Source of the DNA: Mobiluncus massiliensis
GTDB taxonomy: Bacteria; Actinomycetota; Actinomycetes; Actinomycetales; Actinomycetaceae
Assembly (NCBI RefSeq): GCF_949769255.1
Contig: NZ_OX458329.1
Location: 1,178,001-1,242,000, forward strand
Length of the DNA: 64,000 nt
Direction of reading: 5' to 3'
In this document: positions 26,631 to 34,538 of the stretch, in pieces
Layout: each line of letters opens with the position of its first letter
How positions within the stretch are numbered: position 1 is the stretch's first letter
Made by a program: the position numbers and the translations under genes
Notes under the pieces: generated by a model
What the model was told of the DNA's origin: nothing
The model's input: only the letters and a program-made list of their open reading frames with translations
The model's database searches: none

Positions 26631-27001
26631 AGACACCTGATCCTGCTGCACTGGCCGGACTGCGCAAGGCCGCAGTAACAGACCCCGTAATTGCTGGCAA
26701 TGCTGGCAATGCTGGCAACACCAGCAACACCGACGTTGCCAGCCACGCCAGCCATACCAGCACCGCTGGCAAGACTGACACAAAGTTCACTATTCGGTTG
26801 AGTGGTGAGCTGATGGGGCGGGTACGCGCCGCATACCTGCGCGACCTCACTAACGGTTTTTCCGGCTCACTGTCTGCCTGGGCAGCGGCAAGCCTAGAAA
26901 GTGCCGTGATTCAATCCGAAGCCGCTTACAACGGCGGCAAGCATTATCAACCAATCGAAACCGGCAGTATCCCGACAGGGATAATGCCTAACACAAATTA
27001 A
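26627..27001 (+). CDS. Ribbon-helix-helix-like ParA partner (putative)
   Basis: A 124-residue protein whose ATG overlaps the parA stop (ATGA). The N-terminal half is a low-complexity linker encoded by repeated GCTGGCA units (GNAGNAGNTSNT); the C-terminal half TKFTIRLSGELMGRVRAAYLRD (in part FTIRLSGELMGRVRAAY) looks like a ribbon-helix-helix DNA-binding fold with a following helix. Position and size fit a small centromere-binding protein working with ParA. The assignment rests on context and pattern, not on a strong family match. Confidence 0.6.
   Translation: MKTPDPAALAGLRKAAVTDPVIAGNAGNAGNTSNTDVASHASHTSTAGKTDTKFTIRLSGELMGRVRAAYLRDLTNGFSGSLSAWAAASLESAVIQSEAAYNGGKHYQPIETGSIPTGIMPNTN
26693..26771. 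repeat. Cluster of GCTGGCA / TGCCAGC units
   Basis: Three consecutive GCTGGCAAT-like units on the plus strand, then CCAGC/TTGCCAGC units in the opposite sense, and a final GCTGGCA. Similar clusters occur at about 25329-25398, 31797-31813, 39757-39802, 41643-41687 and 48483-48531, all inside the ICE and mostly in coding linkers. Confidence 0.7.
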
Positions 27002-27012
27002 GGAGAACAGTA

Positions 27013-27672
27013 ATGAATGATGAATTTGAATCCGGCGCACTTGATGAAGGCGGCGTGTTTTTCCGGAAACTTGATGATGACACTTTCGCCATTGTTGGCA
27101 GCACGCTGCTTCCAGGTGAACAGGTTGAAGTCACTTCCAAAAACGGCACCGTGCGCCAGGTGATTGTCGGGAAAATCTTGAGCGAAGACGACGGCATAAT
27201 GACCGCCGAGTTTGACTGGGTGGTTGAACCACACCCGGATATTGACTACTCGGACGGCCAAGTGTACTTCCACGGCCTTGATAACGGCGACTACGTTGTT
27301 ACCGGCATGAACTTGGCAGAGGGAGAAACCGCCACCGTTAGCGTAAAAGATGGCGGCACAAAGGAAGTTATCGTCACGAAGATTTTGGACGTGAACGAGG
27401 ACGGGATACAAACCGCAACATTCGAGTGGCCGCGCACCAGCCCAGACGACCTAGTGAATGACGGTCGTATCGTTTTCACCCGCCTGGAAGGCGACGAGTG
27501 GGCAATCCGTGGCAAAGGACTAGAAACCGGCAAAACCGTGAAAGTTAGCCGTAAAGGAAAGACCAGCAAGGAAAAAGTCATAGTCGCTGAAATCATCCAG
27601 AACGAAAACGGGATACAAACCGCGAAATTTACCAACCCGCCCAACGAAAAGAAGGATACAGACAATGACTGA
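27013..27672 (+). CDS. Unknown protein with three tandem beta-rich repeats
   Basis: A 219-residue acidic protein built of three repeats of about 60 residues starting at GGVFFRKLDDD (near 14), GQVYFHGLDNG (near 82) and GRIVFTRLEGD (near 152). Each repeat continues with a Gly-Glu-x-Val/Ala-x-Val turn and ends in (D/N)GIxTAxF. The pattern suggests three small beta domains. No enzyme motif is present. It is followed after an 8-base overlap by the NrdH-like gene, in the same operon as parA. A nucleic-acid-binding role is possible but not shown. Confidence 0.6.
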   Translation: MNDEFESGALDEGGVFFRKLDDDTFAIVGSTLLPGEQVEVTSKNGTVRQVIVGKILSEDDGIMTAEFDWVVEPHPDIDYSDGQVYFHGLDNGDYVVTGMNLAEGETATVSVKDGGTKEVIVTKILDVNEDGIQTATFEWPRTSPDDLVNDGRIVFTRLEGDEWAIRGKGLETGKTVKVSRKGKTSKEKVIVAEIIQNENGIQTAKFTNPPNEKKDTDND

Positions 27673-28048
27673 TGCTGAGGTTTTAACAATATATTCCGCA
27701 CCCAACTGTATGGGATGCAAAATGACCGCACGAGCCTTACAGAAAGCCGGGGTCAAGTTCAAGCTTGTGGACTTGACCACGCTCAGCCCTGAAGCAATCG
27801 AGGCGTTCAAAGCAGATGGACTGATGCAAGCCCCGATTGTACGCACCGGTGAGGGAGATCAATGGAGCGGCTTCCGTCCAGACAAGATTAAGCAGGCTGT
27901 AGAAACAATGCCTGCCGACCAGGTAGACGAAGCCCTAGCAAAAATCTATGAGGAAAGATTCGGCAAACCTATGGATAAGCCAAATCCAAAACAGGAAACG
28001 CCACAGCGAGACCGGCCAGAGAGGAAAGCTAACAAGCTGCACCACTAA
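27665..28048 (+). CDS. NrdH-like glutaredoxin with basic C-terminal tail
   Basis: A 127-residue thioredoxin-fold protein with the redox pair CMGC (residues 15-18), VDLTTLSPEAIEAFKADGL and the cis-Pro segment APIV, as in NrdH redoxins. The domain ends near residue 80; a C-terminal extension ends in a Lys/Arg/Pro-rich tail (PQRDRPERKANKLHH). The tail resembles the basic ends of the toxin-like proteins nearby but lacks their PQTR core. NrdH-type genes are common in actinobacterial phages and plasmids. It terminates the parA operon. Confidence 0.75.
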   Translation: MTDAEVLTIYSAPNCMGCKMTARALQKAGVKFKLVDLTTLSPEAIEAFKADGLMQAPIVRTGEGDQWSGFRPDKIKQAVETMPADQVDEALAKIYEERFGKPMDKPNPKQETPQRDRPERKANKLHH

Positions 28049-28062
28049 AATTGAACCATACG

Positions 28063-28108
28063 GCTAAAGGGCTGGCACATGTGAAACGTGACCAGCCCTT
28101 TAGCTAAT
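28063..28108 (+). terminator. Terminator of the parA operon
   Basis: Perfect 13-bp arms, GCTAAAGGGCTGG (28063-28075) and CCAGCCCTTTAGC (28092-28104), followed by TAATATAATT. It lies 14 bases after the NrdH-like stop. Confidence 0.8.
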
Positions 28109-28131
28109 ATAATTGTCGCCAAGGAGCAAGA

Positions 28132-28860
28132 ATGCCGGAAATACCCCACGCTAGCCAAGACGCAATACGTTTTGCCGAGCAGATTGATAAATCGCTTCGA
28201 GGTGAACTATCAGAGCACGATGCTCTGCTAGTTCGCGCTCACACGCCGGTTTACCTTCAGAATCTAGGAATGCCTGATTTGCCAATGTTTTATACGCAAA
28301 GTCATCTTCGTTATGCAATCCTTCCGAAAACACCGACAGATTCAAGGAGACATGGGCTATCTAAACAAATCGTCAGAGAAATGCCAATACTTCTTGAAAC
28401 TCCCGCTGTGGTGATGCGGAGCCTTACCCAACCTTCAAGAGTTGTCTGTATGCTTCCCCAGGTTGATAACGATCGACTTCCATTGATTGCGGTCATTAAT
28501 CTCAACGGTCACGCTAACTATAAGGGGGAGCGTCTTAAAAGTAATTTCTTAGTGAGCTACTACGGGCGTTCAGATGCGGTCAACTTCCTACGAAGAGCCA
28601 ATAGCCAAGGGGCGATTATCGCCTATGATGCCAAACAACTTAAAAGGCTCGAGCCGTTATCCGCGCTACAATTGCTCGGGACGTTCTCAAGCCTTAGTAA
28701 TAATATACCACCGCAGCGGGGGAAAAGTCAAGAGTTCAAACCGCAAACTAGGCAAGATCTCGCGGATAGCCTGAAAGCTCGGCTAGAGGCTAAGAACGGG
28801 ACACTTCCCGAAAAGAGTATCGGGGAGCGGAAGCCTCCTAAGCGAGGATTCGGTAGATGA
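28132..28860 (+). CDS. MuF-C/PBECR-like nuclease toxin with PQTR secretion-type tail
   Basis: A 242-residue protein. Residues about 40-190 carry the pattern of the phage MuF C-terminal / PBECR family, thought to be RNase-like toxins: a GMPDLPMFY strand, RHGLSKQIVREMPILLETPAVV, repeated short strands ending in AVINLNGH, and SYYGRSDAVNFLRRA. Residues 202-242 are the shared tail: PQTRQDLADSLKARLEAK followed by a basic stretch ending PPKRGFGR. Unlike the other tailed toxins, no small immunity-like gene is adjacent. Toxin family membership is by pattern and needs a profile search. Confidence 0.55.
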   Translation: MPEIPHASQDAIRFAEQIDKSLRGELSEHDALLVRAHTPVYLQNLGMPDLPMFYTQSHLRYAILPKTPTDSRRHGLSKQIVREMPILLETPAVVMRSLTQPSRVVCMLPQVDNDRLPLIAVINLNGHANYKGERLKSNFLVSYYGRSDAVNFLRRANSQGAIIAYDAKQLKRLEPLSALQLLGTFSSLSNNIPPQRGKSQEFKPQTRQDLADSLKARLEAKNGTLPEKSIGERKPPKRGFGR

Positions 28861-28873
28861 TTCCTATTGTGTT

Positions 28874-28905
28874 TTGAGGGGGTGCCAAGCGCGGCACCCC
28901 CTCAA
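28874..28905. terminator. Bidirectional terminator between convergent genes
   Basis: Perfect 13-bp arms TTGAGGGGGTGCC (28874-28886) and GGCACCCCCTCAA (28893-28905) with a six-base loop, between the convergent MuF-C-like gene and vapD. The bases 28906-29044 hold no gene that I can support. Confidence 0.75.
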
Positions 28906-29044
28906 ACTCCCCCAGCGCAAAAATGAATCTACCCCAGCCAATCGTGAGGGTAGGTAGTGTCTTCCGAACTCGGTGCAGTACCTCACCTCACTGCGAGGTT
29001 ACGAACGTGGGGACAAGTTTTAGGACGTTTGAATGGGAAAGATT

Positions 29045-29542
29045 TTATCTTGAAGGACGCTTTTTACCCCGGTCAGGTGACGGTGTACCTTTCGGCTCTC
29101 TTTCCTCAAGTTTCGCCTTAACCGCTTCCGCGATACTCTTGGCAACATCCTCGCGGGTCTGCGGAGCATTAGGCGTGTCATTCTTTAGAGCGTTTTCAGG
29201 CATTGGAAGCTGCTTATTTACTGTCTGCGCCCTAAAATGCTCCAACACATCATAGCGCTCACCGATTTCAGTCAGTGTCGCACCTTGCGCACAAGGTAGG
29301 AACCACGAAAAATTCTTTTGCAATTTTTCCAACACACCGTAAGCCTTCGCGTAGGTTAGGCTCCCTATGGATTCATAGCCTGAATATTGAGTGTGTGTGA
29401 AGCCGTTAGATTCTAAGAATGAGCGAATATCCGCCCAGGCCTGTTTGTATCCAGTAGCCGACTCCGATGGATAGCGTTCCTTCAACTTGGCTTCGGCTAG
29501 GTCGAAGTGGAATGCGAAACGGAACTGAGTTTTTTCGGCCAT
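29045..29542 (-). CDS. vapD: VapD-like RNase toxin with PQTR secretion-type tail
   Basis: The first 95 residues match VapD, a Cas2-like-fold ribonuclease toxin: FAFHFDLAEAKLKERYP, AWADIRSFLESNGF, YAKAYGVLEKLQKNFSWF. A linker follows, then residues about 126-165 form the shared tail: PQTREDVAKSIAEAVKAKLEE and a basic end (DRGKKRPSR). Ordinary VapD proteins are about 90-100 residues, so the tail is an addition. It lies 13 bases downstream of a 106-residue gene that occupies the place of an antitoxin, as in vapX-vapD pairs. Confidence 0.8.
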   Translation of the reverse strand: MAEKTQFRFAFHFDLAEAKLKERYPSESATGYKQAWADIRSFLESNGFTHTQYSGYESIGSLTYAKAYGVLEKLQKNFSWFLPCAQGATLTEIGERYDVLEHFRAQTVNKQLPMPENALKNDTPNAPQTREDVAKSIAEAVKAKLEEREPKGTPSPDRGKKRPSR

Positions 29543-29555
29543 GTCGGTATTGGTT

Positions 29556-29876
29556 TTATGCGTAGATTCGTTCAGGGAAAAGCTCTTGGACGATTTCTAT
29601 GTAGTCGATGGGGTCGGTGCCGCGCTCGTATGCAGTAAGGGAGCGTATGTTTTGCATCACCCATTTTTGTCTGGACAGTAGGGAAAGCGAGAGGCATTGA
29701 GATTCTACTTTCTCGTCCTCTTTAGCCTTCCACGTGCCACGCGCCAGCCGAGTCAGACCGTACTGCTGCACATTCTTATCCACATACTCGTACAGGGTGT
29801 CAACATCGTAACCGTTACGCGCGGCCTTCTCGGCGTCAAATTCGATTGTAAAACTCCAAGGCATAACATCTGCCAT
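29556..29876 (-). CDS. Putative VapD antitoxin/immunity protein, copy 1
   Basis: A 106-residue protein of unknown family, beginning MADVMPWSFTIEFD and including TRLARGTWKAKEDE and AYERGTDPIDYIEI. The start ATG 29876 is six bases after GAGGTG; the longer upstream frame is not needed. It directly precedes vapD with a 13-base gap. A close paralogue lies at 30064-30384 in front of a truncated vapD, so the two genes travel as a pair. An antitoxin role is inferred from position only. Confidence 0.6.
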   Translation of the reverse strand: MADVMPWSFTIEFDAEKAARNGYDVDTLYEYVDKNVQQYGLTRLARGTWKAKEDEKVESQCLSLSLLSRQKWVMQNIRSLTAYERGTDPIDYIEIVQELFPERIYA

Positions 29877-29921
29877 CACAATCACCTCACGAAAATCGAC
29901 TTCCACAGTGATAAGAACATT

Positions 29922-30050
29922 CTACCGTACCGATTTTGCCCAGACCTGTTTATACCCGGAAGCTGATTGTGATGGATAGTGTGCCTTCAACCTGGCTTCG
30001 GCTAGGTCGAAATGGAACGCGAATCGCAGCCTCCGATTTTGCTCATCCAT
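29922..30050 (-). pseudogene. Truncated second vapD
   Basis: A 42-codon frame starting at ATG 30050, 13 bases after the copy-2 antitoxin-like stop. Its residues RLRFAFHFDLAEARLKAHYP and SASGYKQVWA closely match the first 40 residues of the intact vapD, then the frame ends at TAG 29922-29924. The rest of the gene, including the tail, is missing. It shows that the antitoxin-vapD unit was duplicated in tandem and one toxin was lost. Confidence 0.8.
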
Positions 30051-30063
30051 TACAGCTAACAGC

Positions 30064-30384
30064 CTAGTCATAGACGCGTTCTGGGTTGCGTTTCCTTAGA
30101 CTTGCAATTATGTCGATGGGGTCGGTACCGCGTTCATAGGCTGTAATTGAGCGCACATTCTGCATAACCCATTTCTGATCACTAAGCAGCAGTAACGACA
30201 TGCATTGAGACTCTACCTGGTTATCTTCGTTGGCTTTCCATGTGCCACGAGCCAGGCGAGTTAGACCGTAGCGCTGCACATTCTCATCCACACAGTCATA
30301 CAGGGCATCAACTTCGTAACCGTTACGCGCAGCCTTCTCAGGGTCAAATTCAATTGTGAAACTCCAAGGCATAACATCCGTCAT
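30064..30384 (-). CDS. Putative VapD antitoxin/immunity protein, copy 2
   Basis: A 106-residue paralogue of the gene at 29556-29876, with the same length and most of the sequence (MTDVMPWSFTIEFD, YGLTRLARGTWKANED, AYERGTDPIDII). The start ATG 30384 lies six bases after GGAGGTG; the long frame to 30606 is rejected because it runs into the zeta-toxin gene. It now precedes only a truncated vapD, so it may be an orphan immunity gene. Confidence 0.6.
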   Translation of the reverse strand: MTDVMPWSFTIEFDPEKAARNGYEVDALYDCVDENVQRYGLTRLARGTWKANEDNQVESQCMSLLLLSDQKWVMQNVRSITAYERGTDPIDIIASLRKRNPERVYD

Positions 30385-30446
30385 CGCACGCACCTCCGAT
30401 TGTATGTTCTTCCCCTCGTATTCAATTCTACCAGTTTTGAGCCAGT

Positions 30447-31433
30447 TCATCGCTGACCGTGCTTGTCGCGTTGAGGCTTCGTGGGCTTGCCAAGGCTCTT
30501 GTCCTCGCGCTGTCCCGACTGGCAGGCTTCCATTTTTGCTTTTGACCGCTCTTTGATGGAGGAGCCTAGATCCTTCCTTGTTTGAGGTTTTATCTGCGCC
30601 TCCCATTGGGGAGCTTCACCGATACTCTGACGGATTCGATCTATGACTTTGGCGGCCGACAGATTGTTAGCGGTGAACCGGTGGTGTCCTGCTTCCAGCA
30701 CCGGAAGCGTGTCTGTTATCAAGCGTGCTTCTGGCAAGGCGAGTTTGCGCTCAAAGTTTTCAACAAACACTTGCACCGCAGCCTGGCGCGGGACTCCGCT
30801 GTAAAGTAGCTCGCCTTGACGATTAGTGATGGTAACCTCGTCCATAAGAGATTGGGCGTTTTCAGGGGTGAGAATCAAGCGCACCGTGTTCGTGAGATTC
30901 TTTATTGTCTCGTCGTGGGCGGTGGGAGGAGTCCACCGCGCGGGCTTACCTCCGAGCATATCGCGATAGAACCGCTCCGCGATTCCGGTTAAGGAAAGCG
31001 CGGGCGGGACAGCAACCAGTACGGCGCGCGTTGCCCTACCGAGAGCCTTGGCCTCGCTAGCGGTGTTTAGAACAGTGTCAGGGTTACGCCAAGTGCCCTC
31101 GATAATGCAAGAAATCTGATTTTCGTGAGCATATTGAACACTCATTCTCACCCAGGCTCCCGCTGCGGGAGCCGTCACTTCTGGCATACGAAGCGGGTCA
31201 GTTTCCAATAGATGCCGGTAATCGGGATGAAATAATCTGAAATCGTCTCCCACTATCTGAGCAATACGCTTTGAGCCGAACTGCCTTTTAATTATTGCCT
31301 GACCCTTGGTTTTACCTGCGCCAGGTTGCCCGCCAAGAAAAACAGTGGTCGGATTTTCGCTTTGCGTTGTATTTCCAAAAACCTGCGGCTTAATTGATTC
31401 ATTCCATAGTGATTGAAGAAGTTTCGAGTCCAT
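30447..31433 (-). CDS. Zeta-type toxin kinase with PQTR secretion-type tail
   Basis: A 328-residue protein. The core (about 25-200) is a zeta-toxin/UDP-GlcNAc-kinase-like P-loop kinase: TVFLGGQPGAGKTKG (Walker A), VGDDFRLFHPDY with the catalytic-type Asp, CIIEGTWRNP and VAVPPALSLTGIAERFYRD. Known zeta toxins phosphorylate UDP-GlcNAc and block wall synthesis. The end carries the shared tail PQTRKDLGSSIKERSKAKMEA followed by a basic stretch (TKPQRDKHGQR). ATG 31433 overlaps the stop of the upstream 93-residue gene (TGATG), the usual antitoxin-toxin arrangement; GTG 31436 is also possible. Confidence 0.82.
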   Translation of the reverse strand: MDSKLLQSLWNESIKPQVFGNTTQSENPTTVFLGGQPGAGKTKGQAIIKRQFGSKRIAQIVGDDFRLFHPDYRHLLETDPLRMPEVTAPAAGAWVRMSVQYAHENQISCIIEGTWRNPDTVLNTASEAKALGRATRAVLVAVPPALSLTGIAERFYRDMLGGKPARWTPPTAHDETIKNLTNTVRLILTPENAQSLMDEVTITNRQGELLYSGVPRQAAVQVFVENFERKLALPEARLITDTLPVLEAGHHRFTANNLSAAKVIDRIRQSIGEAPQWEAQIKPQTRKDLGSSIKERSKAKMEACQSGQREDKSLGKPTKPQRDKHGQR

Positions 31434-31714
31434 CACATCGCCATTGCTAGCGGATTATTGTCAATTTCAGCACGGCGAGTGTCCCATTTTTTAATCCAAG
31501 CTATTTGAGTCTCACGGTCAAAAGGATCAACAGAATCACGGTCAACACTCATTGAGAGTCGCTCATTCTCGTAGAGCCTCGCCGTTCTGTAATCCCCGTT
31601 TTCGCGCGCCTTGCGTTCTAGGGAGAAAAGCCACCCGCCGAGCATGGTTCCCGCCTCGTAGAACACGTCGTAAAGCACTGTGTCTGAATAATCCTCATAG
31701 TCGTTGCGAATCAT
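31433..31714 (-). CDS. Putative zeta-toxin antitoxin/immunity protein
   Basis: A 93-residue acidic protein (MIRNDYEDYSDTVLYDVFYE at the start) whose stop codon overlaps the zeta start. It is predicted helical, consistent with the small epsilon-type antitoxins that cap zeta kinases, but the sequence similarity is not obvious. It has a good AAGGAG site. A diverged fragment of the same gene is found at 34492-34538. The antitoxin role is inferred from the overlap and partner. Confidence 0.6.
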   Translation of the reverse strand: MIRNDYEDYSDTVLYDVFYEAGTMLGGWLFSLERKARENGDYRTARLYENERLSMSVDRDSVDPFDRETQIAWIKKWDTRRAEIDNNPLAMAM

Positions 31715-31874
31715 ATTTGCTCCTTCCCTCCGAGTCTATTTTACCAGTTTTGAGCCAGTTTACCGTGGACTCATCCTCTGCCGATGTCACCGACGTTGCT
31801 GGCAATGCTGGCAAAGCAGAGTATTTCCGTTATTTGGGTTGACTGCGCTATTTGTAACGGTTACTATCTGTTAC

Positions 31875-32060
31875 ATGGATATGTCTACTCTTTCAGAGGC
31901 GCAGTTGTGTGTTCTGGGCAGTGATTTGCGTAGGGAACGGTTGCGGCGCAGGGGTGCGTGGCGGAGCTGTGTTTGGTGTGGGGATTCTTTTTTGGGTAGG
32001 AGTGATGCCCTCTATTGCTCAACTCGGTGTCGGGTAGCTTCTTTCCGAGCGAAGGGATAA
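31875..32060 (+). CDS. Small zinc-finger protein
   Basis: A 61-residue protein with CVWCG (near 34-38) and YCSTRC (near 48-53), an FCS/MYM-like C4 zinc finger, in a strongly basic context (LRRERLRRRGAW). The proposed start is ATG 31875; the upstream frame to 31704 overlaps an opposite-strand gene and is unlikely. The stop is followed two bases later by the methylase GTG, with the methylase ribosome site inside this gene, so the two are probably coupled. Confidence 0.55.
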   Translation: MDMSTLSEAQLCVLGSDLRRERLRRRGAWRSCVWCGDSFLGRSDALYCSTRCRVASFRAKG

Positions 32061-32062
32061 AC

Positions 32063-32962
32063 GTGCAAAAATGTGATTTGCGAACTGTGGGGTCTCGCCG
32101 CTATGGTGCTTTGTCTCCGTTGCGGTATCCGGGCGGTAAGGCGTCTTTGGCTGGTCTGTTCACTGACCTGATTAAGACGCTTGACAGTCAAATTTGTTGT
32201 TATGTGGAGCCGTATGCTGGAGGTGCTGGTGCGGGTATCGCGCTGTTACGTGAGGGGATAATAGATCAGTTAGTGATTAATGATATAGATCCAGCAGTTT
32301 ATTCTTTCTGGAAGGCTGTTACCGCTGAAAATAATCGGATGTTGGAGCAAATCGCAAAGGTTCCGTTGACTATAGAGGAATGGAAGCGGCAGCGTGATAT
32401 TTACCGTGATCCAGGCGCTAGGATTGGATTCGAGCTTGGGTTCGCGTTCTTCTACCTTAACCGTACGAACAGGTCTGGGATTCTTACTGGTGGCGTAATC
32501 GGTGGAATTCAGCAGGAGGGGCGCTACAAGATTGACGCGAGATTCAACCGGAAAACACTCATCGAGAGAGTGTCTGCTCTAGATGATTTTCGTGACCGGA
32601 TAGTGGTAACGGCCAATGATGGCAGAACTGTGATTAGGAAATATGCAGACAGGACGGATACGTTCATGTACATTGATCCTCCGTACGTAAAAGCTGGCGC
32701 GAAACTGTATTTGAACTCGTTTGACGGACGTGACCACATAGCCCTATCGAACATCATTAAGGAATTAGATCCGCCCCACTGGCTGATAACATACGACGAT
32801 TCCTCGCTAATCAAGGCTCTATACCGCGACTATCCGCAAGGGCTGCTGGAACTTTCTTATTCCGCGAATCGAAAAACTCGCGCTGAGGAACTCCTCGTTG
32901 CCTCTGCTAAGGTTGCTGCGGTGATGCGACAGCTTGACTCTTGTTCTGCTCAATCTGCTTGA
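32063..32962 (+). CDS. DNA adenine N6-methyltransferase, D12 class
   Basis: A 299-residue Dam-like methylase: SPLRYPGGK (motif X), VEPYAGGAGAGI (motif I, SAM binding), FFYLNRTNRSG, and the catalytic DPPY (YIDPPYVKAG, motif IV). It would methylate adenine in a short recognition site. The start is GTG 32063, six bases after GAAGGG. No cognate restriction nuclease is adjacent; its 3' end overlaps the convergent ParB-like gene by 56 bases. It might protect the ICE in a new host or mark DNA for the neighbouring protein. Confidence 0.88.
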   Translation: MQKCDLRTVGSRRYGALSPLRYPGGKASLAGLFTDLIKTLDSQICCYVEPYAGGAGAGIALLREGIIDQLVINDIDPAVYSFWKAVTAENNRMLEQIAKVPLTIEEWKRQRDIYRDPGARIGFELGFAFFYLNRTNRSGILTGGVIGGIQQEGRYKIDARFNRKTLIERVSALDDFRDRIVVTANDGRTVIRKYADRTDTFMYIDPPYVKAGAKLYLNSFDGRDHIALSNIIKELDPPHWLITYDDSSLIKALYRDYPQGLLELSYSANRKTRAEELLVASAKVAAVMRQLDSCSAQSA

Positions 32963-34403
32963 GTAGGAAGACTATGACGGGGCAAACCTTTCCCCATGCT
33001 ATAAACACTTCTTCTTTGCTAACCGGAAAATTTTTGTCATGTGTGATGGCGTTAAACCATCCTACCGACCCATCTTTTTTCGGATTTTGGTCAACGAGGA
33101 CATTGATTTCGTTTTTAATGCCTTTTGTGTTGCCGAATTCTTTTTGTAAATCAAGTAAGTCTCCTGCGAGGGTTTTATCTTGTTTCAAGGATTTATCGTC
33201 TTTTGAATCCAAATAGAGTTTTATAATTGTTTCGAGTGCTGATCTCATAAGAATTGAAGTTGCTATTGGAAAATTCTTGATGTTAATGCGCCCTAGTTCC
33301 TCGAATCGAGATTTCATGTTCAGCGAAAGTAAATTGAAATCAATATCGTTAAGGTTGAGAGTGTCTGCATCTTGTTGACGTCTTGGTGGTTTACTGCTCG
33401 TCGTCGATTTGACATTACTCCCCTGTGTATCCGCCTTATTCTCAGGTGCTAATGAGGAGTCATCTGGCAGGGATGGGGCATCTGCCTGTGGCTCAGGCGT
33501 GGTTACCGTTTCCCCTTTTAGCAGTGCGTAGAACTCGGGGCACTCCGATTCTCCATCGGCTTTAAATTCTTTTGAACGAGTGGTCAACTCCTTGTTCATG
33601 AACTTTGTTAGCAAAAATTGGAGGGATTTGATTTTAGCTTCAGGAAGTTTTCGGGCTATTTCCTCAATTGTTTGGTCTACAGGTTCTAGTAGTCCGTCTT
33701 TGCTAAAAGATACACCTATAGTTGATGCAATAGCTTTCTTGCTGTAGGCGTACTCAAATACCGACATGGAGAGGTCTGTGCTTGATGCGTATTCTTTCAC
33801 CCTCGAATCAGTAAATGGTACGTTTCTGATGAACCTCCTCATCACCGCCATTTTGATGAATCTGACGACATCTATCCCTGGATATTTTGCTTTCAACATT
33901 TCAACTGTCGTTGTATCGTCTAACAGCGAGTAGTAGTAGTTAGCTTGTTGGTCTAGGCTCCATGCTCGTTTGGATTTGCCGGTGTGGAGACTGGCTATAT
34001 ATGCTGCTACTTCCTTCTTACTGGGTGATACCATTACTCTGATTTCAGACGGAAGATCCTCCGCTTCTTCCTGAAACTGGTTGAGAAGTTTATCCAGCTT
34101 TTCTTGGTGGGACGGAACAACTGACGGATTATTCAAAGCCTTAAGTGCACTGACTCTCCTGTTTCCTTCTACTACGACGTAGGTGCCTTTGTTTTGCGGG
34201 TCGGGATAGACGACGGGCACCTCGTTGTCAAAGTACCCGTTTCGTAATATTTTCTCAGCAATCTCCATCACGTCCTCAGACACGAACAAATATTTGAGCG
34301 CATCTGCGTCATCGGCACTCGGAGTTGGCACCCGATAATTTTCCAAGTCAAGACAAATGTCACTCAACAGTACTTCTTTTATCGGCAGGGGCGTGTATGC
34401 CAT
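32907..34403 (-). CDS. ParB-N domain protein with C-terminal HEPN-like region
   Basis: A 498-residue protein. The N-terminal third has a ParB/sulfiredoxin-like NTPase domain (LDLENYRVP near 18, YVVVEGNRRVSALKAL near 85). The middle is helical, followed by a Ser/Pro/Thr-rich linker (about 295-350). The last 140 residues are helical with ATSILMRSALETIIKLYL and WFNAITHDKNF, weakly reminiscent of HEPN/DUF4145-type domains. Such architectures occur in defence loci. It is convergent with the methylase. It is probably not the ParA partner, which lies 6 kb away. Confidence 0.65.
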   Translation of the reverse strand: MAYTPLPIKEVLLSDICLDLENYRVPTPSADDADALKYLFVSEDVMEIAEKILRNGYFDNEVPVVYPDPQNKGTYVVVEGNRRVSALKALNNPSVVPSHQEKLDKLLNQFQEEAEDLPSEIRVMVSPSKKEVAAYIASLHTGKSKRAWSLDQQANYYYSLLDDTTTVEMLKAKYPGIDVVRFIKMAVMRRFIRNVPFTDSRVKEYASSTDLSMSVFEYAYSKKAIASTIGVSFSKDGLLEPVDQTIEEIARKLPEAKIKSLQFLLTKFMNKELTTRSKEFKADGESECPEFYALLKGETVTTPEPQADAPSLPDDSSLAPENKADTQGSNVKSTTSSKPPRRQQDADTLNLNDIDFNLLSLNMKSRFEELGRINIKNFPIATSILMRSALETIIKLYLDSKDDKSLKQDKTLAGDLLDLQKEFGNTKGIKNEINVLVDQNPKKDGSVGWFNAITHDKNFPVSKEEVFIAWGKVCPVIVFLLKQIEQNKSQAVASPQQP

Positions 34404-34491
34404 GACGTGTTCCTCATCCCTTCTTGTGACCTTTGGTGATAGCTATGAGAGCTGCACCTAACTGAGCCATAGTCCTTTAATTCTAGCTCAC

Positions 34492-34538
34492 CTTGTAGAA
34501 CACTTCATGGAGTGCCGTGTCTAGTCGTTGCGAACTAT
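34492..34538 (-). pseudogene. Fragment of a zeta-antitoxin-like gene
   Basis: On the minus strand this stretch resembles the start of the 31433-31714 gene. It has an IRND-encoding stretch, then after about 13 missing bases GACAC...GCACTCCATGAAGTGTTCTAC, parallel to GACACAGTGCTTTACGACGTGTTCTAC. The deletion creates the TAG that now ends the second VbhA-like gene. Only about 47 bases remain. Confidence 0.55.

Noticed and set aside
30385-30606. N-terminal extension of the second antitoxin-like gene
   Set aside because: It overlaps the zeta-toxin end in another frame; a good ribosome site selects ATG 30384.
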